Assembly (NCBI RefSeq): GCF_019303495.1
Contig: NZ_JAEVFI010000028.1
Span: 25,608-71,648 of the forward strand
Origin: Streptomyces sp. JJ66
GTDB lineage: Bacteria; Actinomycetota; Actinomycetes; Streptomycetales; Streptomycetaceae
Direction of reading: 5' to 3'
Length of the DNA stretch: 46,041 nt
The position numbers and the translations under genes are program-made. The notes beneath the pieces were generated by a model that worked only from the letters and a program-made list of their open reading frames with translations, was not told the DNA's origin and searched no databases. Below are positions 33,300-44,596 of this stretch, one piece after another. Each line of letters opens with the position of its first letter. Positions within the stretch are counted from its first letter, which is position 1.

Positions 33300-33703
33300 C
33301 GTCCGGCTCCGTTCGTCGTGTCGTCCGGGTGGTCCGGTTCGCCGCCCGCGTCGTGCGGCTCCCCGGTCAGCTCGCCGCGCAGGTCGTCGGCGAGGCGGTC
33401 CAGGCGCCGGCTGGCGTAGCGGGAGTAGAGGACGGCGATGCCGAAGGTGGTGACGAACTGCAGCAAGCCGAAGACCAGAGCGAGGTTCACGGTCCCGAAC
33501 AGCACGGTGGCCATCACCTCGCGCGCGTACGCCGACATCAGCACGTACAGCAGGTACCAGACGAGGAAGGCGACGCTCATCGGGAGGACGAAGACGAGCA
33601 GCCGCCGCTTGAGTTCCAGGAAGCGCGCGTCGGTGTGCATCGCCACGGTGTGCTCCGGTGTCTCCTGCGCGGAGTGCGGCTGCGGTGGGAGCTCGGCGGA
33701 CAT
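33296..33703 (-). CDS. DUF485 membrane protein, symporter partner
   Basis: 135 residues. A cytoplasmic N-terminus contains the DUF485-like block FLELKRRLLVFVLPMSVAFLVWYLLYVLMSAYAREVM, and a second helix is GTVNLALVFGLLQFVTTFGIAVLYSRYA, followed by a polar tail. ATG 33703 has GAGGAGG about 7 nt upstream, which overrules a start at 33868. DUF485 genes commonly sit directly before actP-like genes, as here with a 4-nt overlap. Confidence 0.92.
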   Translation of the reverse strand: MSAELPPQPHSAQETPEHTVAMHTDARFLELKRRLLVFVLPMSVAFLVWYLLYVLMSAYAREVMATVLFGTVNLALVFGLLQFVTTFGIAVLYSRYASRRLDRLADDLRGELTGEPHDAGGEPDHPDDTTNGAGR

Positions 33704-33947
33704 GGGCGCCTCCTCAACACATCGGACAAGAGCAAAATAAGCAGCGTCACCCCGGCCCGGGAGCGGCGCGCTGCGGGGTGTGCGCCGAACGTGTCCGGCC
33801 CGCGACGAACGGTGCTCCGGTGGCCGTCGGCCGGTCGGAAACCGCGCCGAACGGTCGTCAACGGGCACTCCCGACGGTTCGCACCTTCAGGGGAAAGTCG
33901 GCCGACGGTGTCGGCGAACGCCCCGGCGCGTCGTTGGCCCAGGCGTG
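33704..33947. promoter_or_regulatory. Divergent promoter region between DUF485-actP and DsbA-like gene
   Basis: A 244-bp gap between genes transcribed apart. The stretch just upstream of the DUF485 ribosome site (33711-33745) is markedly AT-richer than anything near it and probably holds the minus-strand promoter. I could not place a confident -35/-10 pair or direct repeats of LytTR type by eye. Confidence 0.4.
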
Positions 33948-34751
33948 ATGAGCGAGAACGGCAACGAGGGAAGGCGGCCCGCCGTCGAGCGGCTGCGTGA
34001 GCAGCGTGAGCGCGAGCAGGCGGCCGAGAAGCGCAAGCGGGGGATCAAGGTCGGGCTGGTCGCGGTCGCGGTGCTGGCCGTCGTCGGTGTCATCGGCTAC
34101 GCGGCCGCCGGCGGCTCCCTGGGCGACGGGGACGGCGAGGCCGCCGCGCCCATCAGCGAGGGCAAGGGCCAGGCCCCGGTCACGCTCACCGTCTACGAGG
34201 ACTTCCGCTGCCCCGGCTGCGCGAGCTTCGAGACGCGGTTCAAGGACACCCTCCACGAACTCGTCGAGGACGGGCAGCTGCGCACCGAGTACCACCTGGT
34301 GACGATCATCGACGGCAACATGGGCGGCAACGGCTCCCGGGCCGCCGCCAACGCCGCGCACTGCGCGAAGGACGCCGGGAAGTTCACTCCCTACCACGAC
34401 CTGCTCTTCGCCAGCCAGCCGCCGGAGCAGGAGGACACCTTCGCCGACCAGGGCTACCTGATCGAGCTGGCGGGGCAGATCCCCGGCCTGGACAGCCCCG
34501 AGTTCCGCTCCTGCGTGCGGAACGGCACGTACGCCGAGAAGGTCAGGGCCACCAACGCGGCGTTCACCGCCTCCGAGCACAACGCGACGCCCACCGTCCT
34601 GCTCGGCGGCGAGAACGTCTACGGCGACCCGGCGGACCCGCTCACCCCGGAGAGTCTGCGCGAGAAGGTGGCCGGCTTGGCGAAGGCGGCGGACGGTGGG
34701 AAGGCGGGCGGCGACGGCACGGGCGCGGGCGGGGACGCGGCGGGCTCCTGA
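33948..34751 (+). CDS. DsbA-family membrane-anchored thiol oxidoreductase
   Basis: 267 residues in the same plan as the protein at 32-838: a basic N-terminus (RLREQREREQAAEKRKRG), one membrane helix (IKVGLVAVAVLAVVGVIGYAAA) and an extracellular thioredoxin fold. The redox motif is Cys-Pro-Gly-Cys at C88/C91 (VYEDFRCPGC), with cis-proline in NATPTVLLGG. Two additional cysteines (AAHCAKD, RSCVRN) could form a structural disulfide. A Gly/Ala tail ends it. ATG 33948 is used; a GTG directly before it (33945) is also possible. It lies 46 nt before lgt. Confidence 0.92.
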   Translation: MSENGNEGRRPAVERLREQREREQAAEKRKRGIKVGLVAVAVLAVVGVIGYAAAGGSLGDGDGEAAAPISEGKGQAPVTLTVYEDFRCPGCASFETRFKDTLHELVEDGQLRTEYHLVTIIDGNMGGNGSRAAANAAHCAKDAGKFTPYHDLLFASQPPEQEDTFADQGYLIELAGQIPGLDSPEFRSCVRNGTYAEKVRATNAAFTASEHNATPTVLLGGENVYGDPADPLTPESLREKVAGLAKAADGGKAGGDGTGAGGDAAGS

Positions 34752-34781
34752 GCCCGTTTCCGCACCGGGGCCCGGGCACGG

Positions 34782-34787
34782 TAGCGT
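34782..34787 (+). promoter_or_regulatory. Candidate -10 box for lgt
   Basis: TAGCGT ends 10 nt before the lgt ATG. This is slightly longer than the usual leaderless spacing, so the transcript would have no or only a few leader bases. Confidence 0.4.
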
Positions 34788-34797
34788 CTGAAGCGCC

Positions 34798-35655
34798 ATG
34801 GAGACCCTTGCCTCGATCCCCAGCCCGCCGTCCGGTGAGATCCTGCTGTTCGACACTATCCCGCTGCGCGGCTACGCACTGTGCATCATCCTCGGTGTGT
34901 TCGTCGCCGTCTGGCTCGGCGGGAAACGCTGGGTGGCGCGCGGCGGCCAGCCCGGCACCGTCGCCGACGTCGCGGTGTGGGCCGTGCCGTTCGGCCTGGT
35001 CGGGGGCCGGCTCTACCACGTCGTCACCGACTACCAGCTCTACTTCGCCGACGGTGAGAACTGGGTCGACGCCTTCAAGCTCTGGGAAGGCGGCCTCGGC
35101 ATCTGGGGGGCCATCGCCTTCGGCGCGCTCGGCGCCTGGATCGCCTGCCGCCGCCGGGGCATCCCCCTGCCCGCCTACGCCGACGCCGTGGCCCCCGGCA
35201 TCGCCCTCGCGCAGGCCATCGGCCGCTGGGGCAACTGGTTCAACCAGGAGCTCTACGGCCGCCCGACCGACGTACCGTGGGCGCTGGAGATCGACAAGGG
35301 CGCCGTGACCGGCACCTTCCACCCCACGTTCCTGTACGAGTCGCTGTGGTGCCTGGGCGTGGCCCTGCTGGTCCTGTGGGCCGACCGCCGTTTCCAGCTC
35401 GGGCATGGGCGCGCGTTCGCGCTGTACGTCGCCGCGTACACCGCCGGGCGGTTCTGGATCGAGTACCTGCGCATCGACGAGGCGCACGAGATCCTGGGCC
35501 TGCGCCTGAACAACTGGACGTCGCTGCTCGTCTTCCTCGGCGCGGTCGCCTACCTGGTGATCTCCGCGAAGCGCCGCCCGGGCCGCGAGGTCGCGGTGGA
35601 ACCGGCTCCGGCTGAGGAAGACGCGGAGGAACCGGCGGAGCCCGCCAAGAGCTAA
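34798..35655 (+). CDS. lgt: Prolipoprotein diacylglyceryl transferase
   Basis: The 285-residue, about seven-helix membrane enzyme transfers diacylglycerol from phosphatidylglycerol to the lipobox cysteine of prelipoproteins. Landmarks are IPLRGYALCIILGV, GLVGGRLYHVV, LWEGGLGIWGA, the Lgt signature QAIGRWGNWFNQELYG, HPTFLYESLW and GRFWIEYLRIDEAHEILGLRLNNW. The His of the E. coli H-G-G-L motif is Glu here (WEGGL), as I recall for actinobacterial Lgt. Substrates could include the lipoproteins at 43063 and 44597. The C-terminal tail is acidic. Confidence 0.97.
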   Translation: METLASIPSPPSGEILLFDTIPLRGYALCIILGVFVAVWLGGKRWVARGGQPGTVADVAVWAVPFGLVGGRLYHVVTDYQLYFADGENWVDAFKLWEGGLGIWGAIAFGALGAWIACRRRGIPLPAYADAVAPGIALAQAIGRWGNWFNQELYGRPTDVPWALEIDKGAVTGTFHPTFLYESLWCLGVALLVLWADRRFQLGHGRAFALYVAAYTAGRFWIEYLRIDEAHEILGLRLNNWTSLLVFLGAVAYLVISAKRRPGREVAVEPAPAEEDAEEPAEPAKS

Positions 35656-35761
35656 CCCCCTCGCCCAGCCCCGGAACCCGGGAGGCGCTGCCCCAGGCCC
35701 CGGGAGCGACGCACGTCGCCCCCGCGCGGCGGAGACCGAAGGGGGCTGGCCGGGGCAGCCA

Positions 35762-35786
35762 CCGCCGGTTTTCGCAAACCCGGCGG
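35762..35786. terminator. Hairpin after lgt
   Basis: CCGCCGG-TTT (from 35762) pairs with AAACCCGGCGG (35776-35786) with one bulged C across a short loop. It lies 106 nt after the lgt stop, in the 204-bp gap before the VIT gene. This is a plausible terminator, although it is far from the gene end. Confidence 0.45.
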
Positions 35787-35799
35787 GGAGGGGAAAACC

Positions 35800-35852
35800 G
35801 CAGGTAAGTACGGCCTTCCTTGCTGGCGCGGCGCCGCGCGCGCCCCTACCGT
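35800..35852 (+). promoter_or_regulatory. Dyad and -10 box upstream of VIT transporter
   Basis: TACCGT (35847-35852) ends 7 nt before the ATG at 35860, with no ribosome site, so the transcript is probably leaderless. Upstream, GCAGGTAAG (35800-35808) and CTTCCTTGC (35815-35823) form an imperfect dyad (7 of 9 pairs, 6-nt spacer) around the expected -35 zone. A metal-responsive repressor site is possible. The dyad does not match the iron-box consensus closely. Confidence 0.45.
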
Positions 35853-35859
35853 CGGGCGT

Positions 35860-36564
35860 ATGGCTGTCACGGAAGCCGAGACGCACACCCACCGGGACGT
35901 GAACGGGGGCTGGCTGCGCCCCGCCGTGTTCGGGGCGATGGACGGGCTGGTGTCCAACCTCGCGCTCATCACCGGCGTCGCCGGCGGTGCCGCCGCCCCG
36001 CAGACGATCGTGCTCACCGGACTGGCCGGGCTGGCCGCGGGCGCGTTCTCCATGGCCGCGGGCGAGTACACCTCCGTCGCCTCGCAGCGTGAGCTGGCCC
36101 TCGCCGAGCTGGACGTGGAGCGCCGCGAGCTGCGCGACAACCCCGAGGGGGAACGCCGCGAGCTGGCCGCCCGCTTCCGTGCCCGGGGAGTAGCGCCGCC
36201 CCTGGCCGACGAGGTCGCCGCGCAGCTGTCCCGGAACCCGGATCAGGCGCTGGAGATCCACGCCAGGGACGAACTGGGTCTCGACCCCCACGTACTGCCG
36301 TCCCCCCTGGTGGCCGCGGTGTCCTCGTTCGGCTCCTTCGCGCTCGGCGCGCTGCTGCCGGTGCTGCCGTACCTGCTGGGCGCGACGGCGGTGTGGCCCG
36401 CTGTCGCCCTCGCGCTGGTGGGGCTGTTCCTGTGCGGCGCGGCCGTGTCGAAGGTCACCGCCCGCCCGTGGTGGTACAGCGGCCTGCGACAGTTCATCCT
36501 GGGCGGGGCGGCGGCCGCGCTCACCTATCTGCTGGGCTCGCTCCTGGGCGCCGCGCTCGGCTGA
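35860..36564 (+). CDS. VIT1/CCC1-family iron/manganese transporter
   Basis: 234 residues. N-terminal LRPAVFGAMDGLVSNLALITGVAGG is the hallmark first helix, followed by LAAGAFSMAAGEYTSVASQREL. A cytosolic charged metal-binding segment (ELDVERRELRDNPEGERREL) leads to three C-terminal helices (AAVSSFGSFALGALLPVLPYLLG, AVALALVGLFLCGAAVSK and FILGGAAAALTYLLGSLLG). Family members export Fe(II) or Mn(II) from the cytosol for detoxification. It has its own leaderless promoter and is not coupled to its neighbours. Confidence 0.92.
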   Translation: MAVTEAETHTHRDVNGGWLRPAVFGAMDGLVSNLALITGVAGGAAAPQTIVLTGLAGLAAGAFSMAAGEYTSVASQRELALAELDVERRELRDNPEGERRELAARFRARGVAPPLADEVAAQLSRNPDQALEIHARDELGLDPHVLPSPLVAAVSSFGSFALGALLPVLPYLLGATAVWPAVALALVGLFLCGAAVSKVTARPWWYSGLRQFILGGAAAALTYLLGSLLGAALG

Positions 36565-36869
36565 GACACGCCCGCCCGGTCGCGGTACGTGACCTTTGTT
36601 ACTGGGCGGTTTCAGCCGTACAGACACGGGGTACAAGCCCGGAGCACCTGCGAGCAAGGACGCTCGTCTGGTCTGTCCGCGTGCCGCGACACAGCGGAGG
36701 CGACACCTTCTTACGCTTCCGGATGCCCCGTCTGGCGTCCGTATGGTGGACTCGGATATCCACTTTCCGAGAATCCGGCCATCATGTAATCTGCGTGAAA
36801 TTTTGATCCGCAGAGGGCCAACGTCGTCCCTCGGCACTGGTACCTGCCACGACGACGACGGGAGAGCCG
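36565..36869 (+). promoter_or_regulatory. gltB upstream region with palindromes and GlnR-like box
   Basis: This 305-bp non-coding stretch is less GC-rich than its flanks. Two nested palindromes occupy 36746-36771: GTGGA/TCCAC with an 8-nt spacer (36746-36763), and CTCGGA/TCCGAG with a 9-nt spacer (36751-36771), sharing GGATATCC. At 36786-36801 GTAAT-N6-GAAAT matches the actinomycete GlnR consensus GTnAC-N6-GAAAC at all but the two final C positions. It overlaps TAATCT (36787-36792), which could itself be a -10 box. GGAGAG just before the gltB ATG is the ribosome site. No gene was found here. Confidence 0.55.
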
Positions 36870-41448
<4,579 letters not shown>

Positions 41449-41456
<8 letters not shown>

Positions 41457-42909
41457 CCCCAAGGGCTTCCTGACCACCGACCGCGAGGTCGCGCAGACCC
41501 GCCCGGTCCCCGAGCGGGTCAAGGACTGGAACGAGGTCTACGTCCCCGGCTCGCTGCTGCCGATCATCAGCAAGCAGGCTGGCCGGTGCATGGACTGCGG
41601 CATCCCGTTCTGCCACAACGGCTGCCCGCTCGGAAACCTCATCCCCGAGTGGAACGACTACGCCTACCGCGAGGACTGGGGCGCCGCCATCGAGCGGCTG
41701 CACGCCACGAACAACTTCCCGGAGTTCACCGGGCGGCTGTGCCCCGCGCCGTGCGAGTCGGCCTGCGTGCTGGGCATCAACCAGCCCGCGGTGACCATCA
41801 AGAACGTCGAGGTCACCATCATCGACAAGGCGTGGGACAACGGTGACGTGACCCCGCAGCCGCCCGAGCGGCTGTCCGGCAAGACCGTCGCCGTCATCGG
41901 CTCCGGCCCGGCGGGCCTGGCCGCTGCCCAGCAGCTGACCCGGGCCGGGCACACCGTCGCCGTCTACGAGCGCGCCGACCGCATCGGCGGGCTGCTGCGG
42001 TACGGCATTCCCGAGTTCAAGATGGAAAAGCGGCACATCAACCGGCGCATCGAGCAGATGCGCGCGGAGGGCACCAAGTTCCGCACCGGGGTGGAGATCG
42101 GCCGCGACCTGTCCGCGACCGACCTGCGCCGCCGCTACGACGCCGTCGTCATCGCCGCCGGTGCGACCACCGCGCGCGACCTGCCGGTGCCCGGCCGCGA
42201 GCTCAGCGGCATCCACCAGGCGATGGAGTACCTGCCGCTGGCCAACAAGGTGCAGGAGGGCGACTACGTCACGCCGCCCCTCACCGCCGAGGGCAAGGAC
42301 GTCGTCGTCATCGGCGGCGGCGACACCGGCGCGGACTGCGTGGGCACCGCGCACCGTCAGGGCGCGGCCTCCGTCACCCAGCTGGAGATCATGCCCCGGC
42401 CGGGCGAGGACCGTCCCGCGCACCAGCCGTGGCCGACGTTCCCGATGCTCTACAAGGTGACCTCCGCGCACGAGGAGGGCGGCGAGCGGGTCTACTCGGT
42501 GTCCACCACCCACTTCGAGGGCGACGAGAGGGGCAACGTCGCGGCGCTGCACCTGGTCGAGGTGGAGTTCACCGACGGCAAGCTGACCCAGAAGCCGGGC
42601 ACCGAGCGCCGCATCCCGGCGCAGCTGGTCACCCTCGCGATGGGCTTCACCGGCACCGACCAGGAGAACGGGCTGACGCGTCAGTTCGGCCTGGCGATGG
42701 ACGAGCGCGGCAACATCAACCGCGACGCGGACTACGCGACGAACATCGACGGCGTCTTCGTCGCCGGTGACGCGGGGCGCGGCCAGTCGCTCATCGTGTG
42801 GGCGATCGCCGAGGGCCGCGCGGCGGCCCGGGGCGTGGACCGCTACCTGACGGGCGAGAGCGCCCTGCCCTACCCGATCCGGCCGACCGACCGCGCGCTG
42901 ACGGTCTGA
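41449..42909 (+). CDS. gltD: Glutamate synthase (GOGAT), small subunit
   Basis: The 486-residue iron-sulfur flavoprotein passes electrons from NADPH to GltB. N-terminal 4Fe-4S cysteine motifs are CMDCGIPFCHNGCPLGN and CPAPCESACVLGIN. The FAD Rossmann motif is VAVIGSGPAGLAAAQQL, the NADPH site VVVIGGGDTGADCVG, and the second FAD contact GVFVAGDAGRGQSLIVWAIAEGR. GGAGG precedes the ATG, which lies inside the last codons of gltB (8-nt overlap), so translation is coupled. A strong hairpin follows. Confidence 0.98.
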
Positions 42910-42920
42910 GCCCGGCACCC

Positions 42921-42958
42921 CGCCACCGGCCCGCGCCTTCGGGTGCGGGCCGGTGGCG
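42921..42958. terminator. Strong 14-bp hairpin after gltD
   Basis: CGCCACCGGCCCGC (42921-42934) pairs perfectly with GCGGGCCGGTGGCG (42945-42958) around a 10-nt loop, 11 nt after the gltD stop. It ends the gltBD transcript. Confidence 0.85.
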
Positions 42959-43062
42959 CGCGGGTGCCAGTTTCCACCGGCCGGATACCGGGGGCGCTCG
43001 CCACCGGAACCGGAACGGGCGGCGCCGCGTCCAAGGCGTATCCCGGTGAGGAGGAACCCCAC

Positions 43063-43599
43063 ATGCGACACCCCCGACGCATCGCGGCGGCCATCGCCCT
43101 GACGGCTGCGGCAACCCTGACGGCCGCAGGCTGCGGAACCGAAGGCGGCACGGGCGGCGGCGCCGACGACGCCAGGGACGACCAGCAGAAGGTCGAGCCG
43201 AAGGACCCGCCCACGCCGCCCGCGTCACCAGCGGACACCCCCTTCGAGCAGCGCGCCGAGACCATCGAGCGGAACTGGCCAGACGTGGAGCCGGTCACCA
43301 GCCCCGACGGCGAGGAACTGCAACCCGTCCCCGGGGCTGAGAAGGCCCAGGACGGAGCCGCGCTGACCGTCACCGTGGGCCACGGCGCCTGCGACGCGGA
43401 CTACGGCGTGCACGTCGCCGAGTCACCGGACCTGGTGATCCTCGGCGGCTGGATCGAGCCCGGCGACGCCGAAGCCTGCACCGAGCAGCTGGTGACCGAT
43501 GAGGTCACCGTGGAGCTGGAGGACCAGCTCGGCGACCGTGCCGTGGTGGACGCCGCCACCGGCGAGAGCCTGATCAACGCCACCCTCACGCAGAAGTAG
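43063..43599 (+). CDS. Secreted lipoprotein, unknown function
   Basis: 178 residues. A basic signal peptide (MRHPRRIAAAIALTAAATL) ends in a lipobox-like TAAGC with acceptor C24. A Gly/Asp/Pro-rich linker (about 25-65) is followed by a small acidic domain (about 75-178). That domain has two cysteines (GHGACDAD and AEACTEQL), likely a disulfide, and the stretch GVHVAESPDLVILGGWIE. GAGGAGG lies 8 nt before the ATG. The last 199 bp overlap, antisense, the 3' end of the DUF1275 gene. I do not recognise the family. Confidence 0.85.
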   Translation: MRHPRRIAAAIALTAAATLTAAGCGTEGGTGGGADDARDDQQKVEPKDPPTPPASPADTPFEQRAETIERNWPDVEPVTSPDGEELQPVPGAEKAQDGAALTVTVGHGACDADYGVHVAESPDLVILGGWIEPGDAEACTEQLVTDEVTVELEDQLGDRAVVDAATGESLINATLTQK

Positions 43600-44276
43600 C
43601 GTCCCGGGGCGGGGGCGCACGCGACGGCGACGACGGCCGCGCACCCGGCCGCCAGACCCAGGGGCGCGGCCACCGCCACCCGCAGCAGCACGCCGCCCAG
43701 CACCGCCCCGCCGCACACGCACACCACGGCCAGCGCCCAGTACCGGCGCTGCCCGGCCGTCCCCGCTCCGCTCCCGCCCAAAGCGGGGCGCAGCAGCAGG
43801 GCCAGCGCGGTGCTGATGAGCAGCGTGGACTGGCCGGGTACCGCCGTCTTCAGCGTGGTGGCCGCCCGTCCGCCCATCGCCGCCGCCAGCAGCGCCACCA
43901 CGGCCAGGTGACGTGGACTCACCTCTCCCACGTGGTCGGGCACCAGCCCCCAGGAGAGCGCGGCGCCCGCCGCCAGCAGCAGCGCCTCGGCGCCGAGGGC
44001 CACGGTGAACCAGTGCCGCCCCCGCCGCGACGCGGCGCCGATGAGGACGCTGCTCAGCCCGATGCCGACGACGAAGGCCACCAGCGCGGTCGCCACCGGC
44101 GGCAGCGCCGTGTGTTCCTGCCCGGCCAGCGCCAGGCCCAGGAACAGCACGTTCCCGGTGACCAGGGCGCAGAACACACCGCCGAGCGCGAGATAGCCCA
44201 CGACATCGACCATGCCGGAGCTGACGGTGAGGACCAGGAGCCCGGTGCTCAGCCGCCGGGTCGGTGGTGCTGCCAC
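43401..44276 (-). CDS. DUF1275 (YoaK-type) membrane protein with extended C-terminus
   Basis: 291 residues from GTG 44276, which has AAAGGA about 8 nt upstream; the start at 44324 is less supported. About six helices carry the DUF1275 pattern: LTVSSGMVDVVGYLALGGVFCALVTGNVLFLGLAL, ATALVAFVVGIGLSSVLIG, HLAVVALLAAAMGGRAATTLKTAVPGQSTLLISTALALLL and a final VAAPLGLAAGCAAVVAVACAP. The domain proper ends near 43605. The frame then continues without a stop for about 66 codons through DNA that encodes the lipoprotein on the other strand, giving a Ser/Thr-rich, non-family tail. The function of the family is poorly known. Confidence 0.8.
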   Translation of the reverse strand: MAAPPTRRLSTGLLVLTVSSGMVDVVGYLALGGVFCALVTGNVLFLGLALAGQEHTALPPVATALVAFVVGIGLSSVLIGAASRRGRHWFTVALGAEALLLAAGAALSWGLVPDHVGEVSPRHLAVVALLAAAMGGRAATTLKTAVPGQSTLLISTALALLLRPALGGSGAGTAGQRRYWALAVVCVCGGAVLGGVLLRVAVAAPLGLAAGCAAVVAVACAPAPGRYFCVRVALIRLSPVAASTTARSPSWSSSSTVTSSVTSCSVQASASPGSIQPPRITRSGDSATCTP

Positions 44277-44596
44277 GCCAGCCGTCCTTTCCACAACGCC
44301 CCCGGGACGTCCGCCCTCCCCCACAGACGATCACGCCCGCGCCCGTAGGCGGCCCGTCCGTGCCCGTGGGCGGGCTCCTGCGTGCCGCGCGTCGGCTCCC
44401 GCGTGCCCGCCCGTTCACCGCATCAGTAACCGCGCACGCGGCGGCCGTCGTGCGGTGTCACCGGATCAGGGCGTGTCGGTCGGGTGAATGGGGGCGCCGG
44501 TCCGTGATGTGCCGGGAGCGATGGCGCATGGTGACAGTATGACCAACGGTGCCCCTGTGCGCACCGTGCGTACCCACCCGTGGGAGGAGCCCGGAC
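44277..44596. promoter_or_regulatory. Divergent region with operator-like palindrome before sugar ABC operon
   Basis: A 320-bp gap between the DUF1275 gene (minus) and the binding-protein gene (plus). CAGTAT (44535-44540) may be a -10 box. Just downstream ACGGTGC (44546-44552) and GCACCGT (44561-44567) form a perfect 7-bp palindrome with an 8-nt spacer, positioned at the likely transcription start. This suits a repressor such as those governing sugar-uptake operons. A GGGAGGAG ribosome site follows. No gene was seen in the rest. Confidence 0.45.

Noticed and set aside
35700..35745. Possible third copy of the his-operon repeat downstream of lgt
   Set aside because: Only the 12-bp word GAGCGACGCACG and a short GC-rich similarity are shared; the central part does not align.
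35800..35823. Iron-box (IdeR/DmdR) upstream of the VIT gene
   Set aside because: The dyad shares only a few positions with the TTAGGTTAG-type consensus; called only as a generic dyad.
36594..36609. CRP-like site upstream of gltB
   Set aside because: GTGACCTTTGTTAC lacks the symmetrical CAC half and is far from the gltB start; not strong enough to call.
36723..36806. 27-codon ORF with adjacent Trp codons upstream of gltB
   Set aside because: It resembles an attenuator leader peptide, but gltB has no link to tryptophan supply, there is no ribosome site, and it overlaps the palindromes and GlnR-like box.
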